A DNA stretch of 16,826 nt from WJKR01 sp964556395 (GTDB taxonomy: Archaea > Nanobdellota > Nanobdellia > Woesearchaeales > WJKR01). The notes under the pieces were generated by a model, which did no database searches, was not told the origin of the DNA, and saw only the letters and a list, made by a program, of their open reading frames with translations. The first letter of the stretch is position 1. Every line of letters starts with the position of its first letter. The translations under genes and the position numbers were made by a program. The stretch spans positions 1 through 16,826 of the forward strand of contig CAZKVR010000014.1 of assembly GCA_964556395.1 (NCBI GenBank), written 5' to 3'. Positions 12,632 to 16,826 of this stretch are shown here, piece by piece.

Positions 12632-13847
12632 CCCGCAACTCCTCCAAATCCACGTTCTCCTTCAGCCTCTTCAACGAATCCCTGATCCACTGGAGGTAGA
12701 GTCGCGGGCTGAGCCTCTCGAGCTCTCCTTCGAGGCGTTCGAGCTCCCGGTCCAGCTCTTCCATGCGCTCCTCGGCCGCCTCCTTCCACGCATACTTCTC
12801 TTTCAATGCGAGGAGGCTGGGGTCGCGCTTGATGCGGCTCTGGATGCCGTCCACGTTATCATTCATAGTCTTCACGGCCTCCCGCTCGGACTCCAACCAC
12901 TCCTTCGTGACCTTGTCGCACGCCTTCGACGCCTTCTCCTTCTCTTTCTTGTCGAGGCCGAGCTTGTCCAGGCGCCGCTGCAACGCCCCGATAGCCTTGA
13001 GGATGTCGTTCTTCCCGTCGGCCATGATGGCTTCCACGACGTCGTCCATGTAACGCTGCGCCCACTCGCTCTTCGTTCCCGCCTCCTTCCACGCCTTGCG
13101 CAGCGGCGAGAACTTCCGCTTGAGGGCTTGGCGCTTCTTCTCCAAAGCCTCCTCGGCCGCGGAGAGCTCGTCGTACAGCTCCTTGGTGAAGCCCACGCCG
13201 CGCGAGCCTTCCTGCTTCCTGATCTTCTCCTCCAGGACAGTGTACTTGCCGCGCTCCTCCTCGCGCCGGGCGCGTACGGGCTCGAGCGCTCTCTGGAGCC
13301 GTTCCCGCTCGTCGAGCATCCTGTAATACTCGTCCACCCGCCGGTACGCCTCATCCACCTTGTCCTTGTCCAGGCGCATCAGCACGCTGCGGAACTCCGT
13401 GATGGTCTCGTCCAAGGCCTGGGCTACTCTGAGCACCTTGACCGCCGCCTGGGTGCGCTGCTGGAGCTCGTAGACGTGTGGTCGTATGGCCTTGTCGAAG
13501 GCTTCCACGCGTTCGGACTCCCTCTCAGCATACGGGACGAGCTCCTCGTACGTGGTCGGCAACCTGGTGTTCATGATGAAGGATTGCATCTCGTTGACGA
13601 GGCCTTTCCGGGCCCGTGCGAAACCCCTCGTCGTGGCGGGCGAGTCCTCGCCCGACAAGTCCTCCTCGGACAGGAGGTCCGCCAGCTCCATGAGGTGCTT
13701 GACGTGACGCTTCATCTCGGCCTTGAAGACCGTGAGGTGGTGGTCGAGGCCTATGGACTCCTGGTAGGAGCGGAGCCAGTTGTTGACTTCGGCGACGCGC
13801 AGGACGAGGGGAGGTTCGCGCCTGCTGAACCACGAGAACAATCCCAT
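12621..13847 (-). CDS. Long coiled-coil protein, function unknown
   Basis: A 408-residue, highly charged helical protein. It starts with a short hydrophobic/aromatic MGLFSWFSR, then a region (~18-110: VNNWLRSYQESI, AEMKRHVKHLMELADLLSEEDL, GLVNEMQSFIMNTRLP) that may be a compact helical head. Long heptad-rich stretches follow (~120-400: ERERLQRALEPVRAR, ELYDELSAAEEALEKKRQALKR, ERMEELDRELERLEGELERL). There are no Walker motifs, so it is not an SMC or Rad50 ATPase, and there is no signal peptide or membrane helix. It heads the operon with nip7 and the hydrolase. ATG 13847 fits a leaderless TATA box. A structural or chromosome/ribosome-associated role is only a guess. I do not recognise a named family. 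Confidence 0.85.
   Translation of the reverse strand: MGLFSWFSRREPPLVLRVAEVNNWLRSYQESIGLDHHLTVFKAEMKRHVKHLMELADLLSEEDLSGEDSPATTRGFARARKGLVNEMQSFIMNTRLPTTYEELVPYAERESERVEAFDKAIRPHVYELQQRTQAAVKVLRVAQALDETITEFRSVLMRLDKDKVDEAYRRVDEYYRMLDERERLQRALEPVRARREEERGKYTVLEEKIRKQEGSRGVGFTKELYDELSAAEEALEKKRQALKRKFSPLRKAWKEAGTKSEWAQRYMDDVVEAIMADGKNDILKAIGALQRRLDKLGLDKKEKEKASKACDKVTKEWLESEREAVKTMNDNVDGIQSRIKRDPSLLALKEKYAWKEAAEERMEELDRELERLEGELERLSPRLYLQWIRDSLKRLKENVDLEELRDGR
12639..12645 (-). promoter_or_regulatory. Internal Shine-Dalgarno site of nip7
   Basis: On the minus strand the sequence is GGAGGAG, 7 nt before ATG 12631. It lies inside the end of the coiled-coil gene and makes ATG 12631 the clear start. 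Confidence 0.7.
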
Positions 13848-13848
13848 G

Positions 13849-13856
13849 TTTAAATA
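13849..13856 (+). promoter_or_regulatory. Orphan consensus TATA box facing the intergenic gap
   Basis: TTTAAATA on the plus strand, directly against the coiled-coil start codon. It would direct transcription from about 13879 toward the M42 gene. The six bases upstream (CCCATG) are not BRE-like, so it may be fortuitous. Confidence 0.35.
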
Positions 13857-13870
13857 GTAAGGAGGATTGG

Positions 13871-13878
13871 TATTTAAG
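13871..13878 (-). promoter_or_regulatory. TATA box of the coiled-coil-nip7-hydrolase operon
   Basis: On the minus strand the sequence is CTTAAATA, centred 27.5 nt before ATG 13847. Confidence 0.65.
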
Positions 13879-14062
13879 GGTTTGCTCGGTGTTGTGTGTT
13901 GTCGTTCTTGTTTCCCTGTCGTGAGCCGTGGTGTCTTCGTCGGTGTGAGGTGAACCTATCATTATCTTTTGTGGTGGGTATAGCGGGCTCGGGGGTGTGA
14001 TGCCTTGGCCTTCAAAACAAGAAAGATGTTTTGTCATTGTTGAGTGATTACAATTAGAAACA

Positions 14063-14070
14063 TTTAAATA
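14063..14070 (+). promoter_or_regulatory. TATA box of the M42 peptidase gene
   Basis: TTTAAATA after the purine-rich TTAGAAACA, centred 28.5 nt before ATG 14095. It selects that ATG over the out-of-frame ATG at 14082. Confidence 0.75.
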
Positions 14071-14094
14071 CTAGCGGTGACATGAATAACCCCT

Positions 14095-15132
14095 ATGAGC
14101 TTACAGGACGTCATCTCAAAAACAGAGGACTACCTGAACACGCCCGCGGTCGTGAGATACGAACACCCCTTCATGAACCGCCTGGCAGACGATTTCAACA
14201 TGCCAGGATACGAAGTCGAAAAGCAAGACCGTCTCCTGGCTGTCAAGAAAAAAGGCCTGAAAAGCCCTAAGATAGTGACCGCCCACATCGACCGGCACGG
14301 CATCGTCATCAACGACGAGAACCGCCCGGAATACGCAGCATTCAACGCGAAGAAACACTACGGAATAAAGAACACCTCACCCGAAGCCATCTTCAAGAAA
14401 TCCGGGCAGAGGCTCATCGACGAACCCGTCTACGCTTATGATGAGAAAGGCAGGAAACTGGAAGAAGGGAAAGTCAAAGGCTTCTCCTACGACTTCGAAG
14501 CCAAGAACCTGTTCTTCGACATAGAAGGATTCGACAAGCTACCTGCCGGCACGCCCGTCGCCTACATCTCCTCATTAACCAGGGAAAGCGGGAACCTCTC
14601 ATCACAAATCGACAACGCTATCAGCGTCGCGGTCGCCTACCAGCTCGCCAAGGACGGATTCGACGGGACGCTACTGTTCGCGACAGAGGAGGAGATCGGA
14701 AGGAGCTGGCAACACCTCGCGCAGTACCTGCAATCGCAGGGGGCGCCCTCAAAAGAACTGATAGCCTTGGACACGACACCCTACGATGATGCGAAGGCCA
14801 TTTCAGAAGGGCTCGTCGTGCTCAGGAACAAGGACGAGAACGGAGAATTCAACCCGGACCTCGTCCAGAGATTGAAGGACTCTTGCGACTCCCAAGGCAT
14901 ACGATACGAGATGAAAGACGAGGCCATCGAAGCGCACAACGCCCAGCTACCTCCAGATAAGGAGCCGAAGAAATTAGGGAAGACAGAACTCGGCAGGATC
15001 ATCCGACACACGGAAGGCCGTTTCAACGGGGCGACCATACAGGTTCCCAGCACCGGGTACCACACGAACCACGAGACCACGTCGGAACTCGCATTGAACA
15101 ACTATTACGAAGCCCTCAAGAAACTGCTCTGA
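14095..15132 (+). CDS. M42-family metallo-aminopeptidase
   Basis: A 345-residue co-catalytic zinc aminopeptidase of the M42 (TET/deblocking, glutamyl aminopeptidase-like) type. The five metal/catalytic positions can be placed: His64 in TAHIDRHGI, Asp173 in SSQIDNAISVA, catalytic Glu in ATEEEIG (198-200), Asp226 in IALDTTPYDD and His323 in STGYHTNHE. Residues ~75-160 form the inserted oligomerisation/regulatory domain seen in M42 enzymes. Such enzymes often form 12-subunit tetrahedra that trim peptides from the proteasome. The motif around Asp173 (QIDN) replaces the more usual LDNR, and GYHTNHE replaces RYIHSP.E, so the protein is a divergent member and M28/M20-type relatives are an alternative. 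Leaderless promoter; monocistronic; its stop is 19 bp from the convergent radical SAM gene. Confidence 0.85.
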   Translation: MSLQDVISKTEDYLNTPAVVRYEHPFMNRLADDFNMPGYEVEKQDRLLAVKKKGLKSPKIVTAHIDRHGIVINDENRPEYAAFNAKKHYGIKNTSPEAIFKKSGQRLIDEPVYAYDEKGRKLEEGKVKGFSYDFEAKNLFFDIEGFDKLPAGTPVAYISSLTRESGNLSSQIDNAISVAVAYQLAKDGFDGTLLFATEEEIGRSWQHLAQYLQSQGAPSKELIALDTTPYDDAKAISEGLVVLRNKDENGEFNPDLVQRLKDSCDSQGIRYEMKDEAIEAHNAQLPPDKEPKKLGKTELGRIIRHTEGRFNGATIQVPSTGYHTNHETTSELALNNYYEALKKLL

Positions 15133-15138
15133 AAAAAA
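15132..15138 (-). terminator. T-tract terminator of the radical SAM gene
   Basis: Seven A on the plus strand read as T7 on the minus strand, 14 nt past the radical SAM stop (15152). The tract overlaps the last base of the M42 stop codon. Confidence 0.55.
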
Positions 15139-15151
15139 CGCACGCTCATTC

Positions 15152-16237
15152 TCAAAAAGACGTCAGCGTGGTCTGACGCTTGCCATCGAGGCTGATGAAA
15201 GGCCTCGCCGCATCCACGTTCGCTCCGATGCTGCGGAGCTCCCTGTAGGACGAGATTTTTCGCTGGCCGAGCCGTCTGGCGGTGGTCGGCCCGATGCCCG
15301 GGACCCGCAACAACTCCTCGTACGGAGCCTCGTTGACGTCGACCGGGCCGTCGTGATACCGCTCCCGCGCCATGATGAGTTTCGGGTCCTCCCGCGTCAG
15401 CATGTCCCGGTCATCCAAAGCCCCTTCGAGCTCCTTGTAGCCGAAGCCGTAGGAACGCCTCAGGAAATCAAGGTTGTACAAGCGCCGTTCACGCCACCGC
15501 GGAGTCTGCCTGTCCTTTTCCAACGGCGTGCCCTTCACCGGGCTGAACGCCGAGTAGTACACCCGCCGCAAGCCCATGTTCTCGTACTCTGCTTTCATCA
15601 TCCTGAGCACGTCCTTGTCAGACGCCATGTCGTTTATGATGACCTGGGTGGTCTGGTTGTTCGTCTTCGTCAGCTTCCTTATCCACAGCTGCCGCCTCAA
15701 CAGGTCGTTCGTGAAATCCTTGTTGGAGGAGAGTTCTGACAACACTTGCTTGTTCGGAGCCTCGATGTTCACGCTCATCCTGTCAGCCACCTCCGAGGCC
15801 TGCTTGACGAGCTCCCTCGACACGCCGGGCAAGACCTTGAAGTGGAGGAAGCCCCTGAACTGGTGCTTGTGCCTGATGATCCTCGCCGCCTCCAACATCC
15901 TCTCCGTCGTCCGGTCAGCGTCGCCGGCGACGCCGGAGCTGAGGAACAAGCCGTTGACCCGGTGCTTCTTCCGCAGGAACGAGAACAGCCTTGCTAATTC
16001 TCTTGGCTCGTACATCGTCTTCTTCTTGGTGCAGCCCGCCCGGTTCGTACAATACCTGCAGTCGTGAGAGCACGCGTTGGTCATCAGCGTCTTGAACATC
16101 CGGCAGTGCGCGTGCTCAGCCTTCGCCGTGATGACGCCGCCGAGATTGTTCTGGAGGTCGACGTCGCACACCGCCGGGCCGCAGCTATCATACCTCCCTG
16201 CATCTGAGAGCAACCTGGCCTTCTCGAGCACGCCCAT
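15152..16237 (-). CDS. Radical SAM protein with C-terminal helix-hairpin-helix (putative DNA modification/repair)
   Basis: A 361-residue radical SAM enzyme. C56-x3-C60-x2-C63 (ACSHDCRYC) binds the 4Fe-4S cluster that splits SAM. The region before it (YDSCGPAVCD, HCRMFKTLMTNAC) and the extra CTNRAGC match the family named 'putative DNA modification/repair radical SAM protein' (TIGR03916). LFLSSGV, FLHFKVLPGVS and SVNIEAP are the family's barrel strands. Residues ~299-325 (VDVNEAPYEELLRVPGIGPTTARRL) form a helix-hairpin-helix of the DNA-binding type. Extra Cys at 19, 24, 45 and 69 could support a second metal site. Bacterial members commonly sit beside a uracil-DNA-glycosylase-like partner (TIGR03915); no such gene is in this window. 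The reaction is unknown. ATG 16237 fits a leaderless TATA box. Confidence 0.88.
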   Translation of the reverse strand: MGVLEKARLLSDAGRYDSCGPAVCDVDLQNNLGGVITAKAEHAHCRMFKTLMTNACSHDCRYCTNRAGCTKKKTMYEPRELARLFSFLRKKHRVNGLFLSSGVAGDADRTTERMLEAARIIRHKHQFRGFLHFKVLPGVSRELVKQASEVADRMSVNIEAPNKQVLSELSSNKDFTNDLLRRQLWIRKLTKTNNQTTQVIINDMASDKDVLRMMKAEYENMGLRRVYYSAFSPVKGTPLEKDRQTPRWRERRLYNLDFLRRSYGFGYKELEGALDDRDMLTREDPKLIMARERYHDGPVDVNEAPYEELLRVPGIGPTTARRLGQRKISSYRELRSIGANVDAARPFISLDGKRQTTLTSF

Positions 16238-16259
16238 GAGACAGGCTGAGGAAGAAGGG

Positions 16260-16267
16260 TTTTAATA
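16260..16267 (-). promoter_or_regulatory. TATA box of the radical SAM gene
   Basis: On the minus strand the sequence is TATTAAAA, centred 26.5 nt before ATG 16237. It lies in the 57-bp gap after the exported-protein gene, so the two genes are likely transcribed separately. Confidence 0.65.
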
Positions 16268-16294
16268 CCCTCGGGCCGCGGGTGACCAGTGGGG

Positions 16295-16735
16295 TTAGCG
16301 GCCGTCGAACCCGCTGTTCAATATCTTGAGTTCGTTGTCGCCGCTGTACAGCTTGAGGGTGCGCTCGTACGGGGTGAACCGGTCGCCTTCCTGGCTCGAG
16401 AGCGAGTCCTTCCCAGGCCTGACTGAGGCTCGGAACTCCCGTCCCACCTTGCCGTCGAGGGTCTCTCCCGACAACGGTATGGAGTAGTCTCCTTTACCCA
16501 CATGATCTGTCTGGATCACGTACGTCGTATCCTGCGTGCCGGGGCCTACGGGGGTGAGGCTTATCCGGGCGTAGGAGCTGACGAGCGGTCCGGCCACTAA
16601 AGTGCCGTCGGCCATGCTGGTGTGGCTCTCCTTGGCCTTCTCATCCTTCTCGGGCTCGGAGGCGTGGGTCTGGTAGAGGAACGGCAGTGTCATCAGGACG
16701 GCCGTGGCCAGTGTCTTTTTGGGATTGAGTTTCAT
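16295..16735 (-). CDS. Small exported protein, function unknown
   Basis: A 146-residue precursor. A Sec-type signal peptide is clear: basic MKLNPKK, hydrophobic TLATAVLMTLPFLYQ, and a likely cleavage site THA-SE near residue 23. A charged linker (EPEKDEKAKESHTS) follows, then a probably beta-rich region (~45-140) with alternating polar and hydrophobic residues (YARISLTPVG, TTYVIQTD, DYSIPLSG, EFRASVRPG, RTLKLYSGDNELKIL). There is no lipobox, anchor helix or cysteine in the mature part. No known family is recognised. ATG 16735 is supported by GAGGTGA 8 nt upstream; a GTG start at 16747 lies inside that Shine-Dalgarno and would add four residues before the signal. Confidence 0.78.
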   Translation of the reverse strand: MKLNPKKTLATAVLMTLPFLYQTHASEPEKDEKAKESHTSMADGTLVAGPLVSSYARISLTPVGPGTQDTTYVIQTDHVGKGDYSIPLSGETLDGKVGREFRASVRPGKDSLSSQEGDRFTPYERTLKLYSGDNELKILNSGFDGR

Positions 16736-16743
16736 TCCTTCGT

Positions 16744-16750
16744 TCACCTC
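16744..16750 (-). promoter_or_regulatory. Shine-Dalgarno site of the exported protein gene
   Basis: On the minus strand the sequence is GAGGTGA, 8 nt before ATG 16735; it decides the start against the overlapping GTG 16747. Confidence 0.65.
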
Positions 16751-16773
16751 TTCTTACCGACGAGAGGAATAAT

Positions 16774-16782
16774 TATATATTT
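16774..16782 (-). promoter_or_regulatory. TATA box of the exported protein gene
   Basis: On the minus strand the sequence is AAATATATA, centred near 16778. This predicts a start of transcription near 16751 and a ~16-nt leader that holds the Shine-Dalgarno. Confidence 0.6.
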
Positions 16783-16795
16783 AACCTATGAAGTC

Positions 16796-16820
16796 TATAT
16801 AAAAAAATAATATTTATATA
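16796..16820. repeat. AT-only inverted repeat at the window edge
   Basis: TATATAAA (16796-16803) and its reverse complement TTTATATA (16813-16820) flank a 9-bp A/T spacer. The right arm is a good plus-strand TATA box for a gene beyond the window; the symmetry may be chance in such AT-rich sequence. Confidence 0.4.
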
Positions 16821-16826
16821 AAATGG

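Larger units (their letters stand above)
13848..14094. other. 247-bp intergenic region with opposing promoters, G/T-rich
   Basis: This is the largest gap in the window. It holds the minus-strand TATA box of the coiled-coil operon (13871-13878) and the plus-strand TATA box of the M42 gene (14063-14070). It also has an extra perfect TTTAAATA on the plus strand at 13849-13856, pointing into the gap. From ~13880 to 14010 the plus strand is strikingly rich in G and T. CAAAAC (14013-14018) and GTTTTG (14028-14033) form a small inverted repeat 35 bp before the M42 box. No protein frame with a convincing start and composition was found, and no C/D box or tRNA-like structure is clear. Confidence 0.6.

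Noticed and set aside
12231..13853. 540-codon plus-strand open frame opposite nip7 and the coiled-coil gene
   Set aside because: Antisense shadow caused by high-GC third positions; the Leu/Arg/Val-rich translation has no motif, and the minus-strand genes are well supported.
13950..14000. 16-codon GTG-initiated peptide in the intergenic gap (MNLSLSFVVG...)
   Set aside because: Too short, with no well-spaced Shine-Dalgarno or TATA box; expected by chance.
13525..14037. Minus-strand open frame of 170 codons starting at ATG 14037
   Set aside because: It runs in another frame of the well-supported coiled-coil gene on the same strand; the part before 13847 is Thr/Pro/His-rich with no recognisable fold. 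Only the promoter symmetry is kept as a finding.
13860..14060. C/D-box or tRNA-like RNA in the intergenic gap
   Set aside because: Only one imperfect box C-like GTGATGC is seen, with no matching box D, and no cloverleaf could be drawn.

Overview
This is archaeal DNA of high GC content. Almost every gene lacks a 5' leader: an A/T-rich 8-bp TATA box (TTTAAATA, TTTATAAA and similar) is centred 25-31 nt upstream of the start codon. Shine-Dalgarno sites appear mainly inside operons and at two genes with short leaders. Archaeal families agree with this: DhnA-type fructose-bisphosphate aldolase, a Nip7 homologue, a TrmJ-type and a Trm-G10/Trm11-type RNA methyltransferase. The compact layout and small single-copy families would suit a DPANN-type archaeon, but that placement is inference; the sequence fixes only 'archaeon'. 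No rRNA, tRNA, CRISPR array or transposon was recognised, and no stretch over 300 bases lacks a gene.

Layout. 1-411: end of an M24 (Xaa-Pro type) peptidase. 447-2287: two-gene sugar-phosphate operon, a PfkB-family kinase overlapping a class I aldolase. 2331-4621: a large protein with a degenerate PEP-synthase N-terminal domain and a long acidic linker, then a small helical protein. 4597-5538 (minus): tRNA guanine methyltransferase. 5653-6671: PadR-like regulator overlapping a Yip1 membrane protein. 6668-7360 (minus) and 7415-8566 (plus): TrmJ-like methyltransferase and phosphoglycerate kinase, divergent around one palindromic TATA box. 8563-9111 (minus): Nudix hydrolase. 9208-10161: transaldolase with an acidic insert and a Pro/Gln-rich tail. 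10296-10895: MarC-family membrane protein. 10892-11368 (minus): minimal MscS-like channel. 11409-13847 (minus): alpha/beta hydrolase, Nip7 and a long coiled-coil protein in one operon. 14095-15132: M42-like aminopeptidase. 15152-16237 (minus): radical SAM/HhH protein. 16295-16735 (minus): small exported protein of unknown function. 16736-16826: AT-rich promoter region.

How the genes fit together. Kinase, aldolase, phosphoglycerate kinase and transaldolase make a scattered central sugar-phosphate set. Two RNA methyltransferases and Nip7 serve tRNA maturation and ribosome assembly. Yip1, MarC and MscS proteins are membrane functions, and M24 and M42 peptidases suggest peptide use.

The most unusual items are the PEP-synthase-like pseudoenzyme with its acidic linker, the tails on two metabolic enzymes, the shared palindromic promoter of trmJ/pgk, a repeated 4-bp stop-codon overlap at three convergent gene pairs, and a 247-bp G/T-rich gap with its own consensus TATA box.
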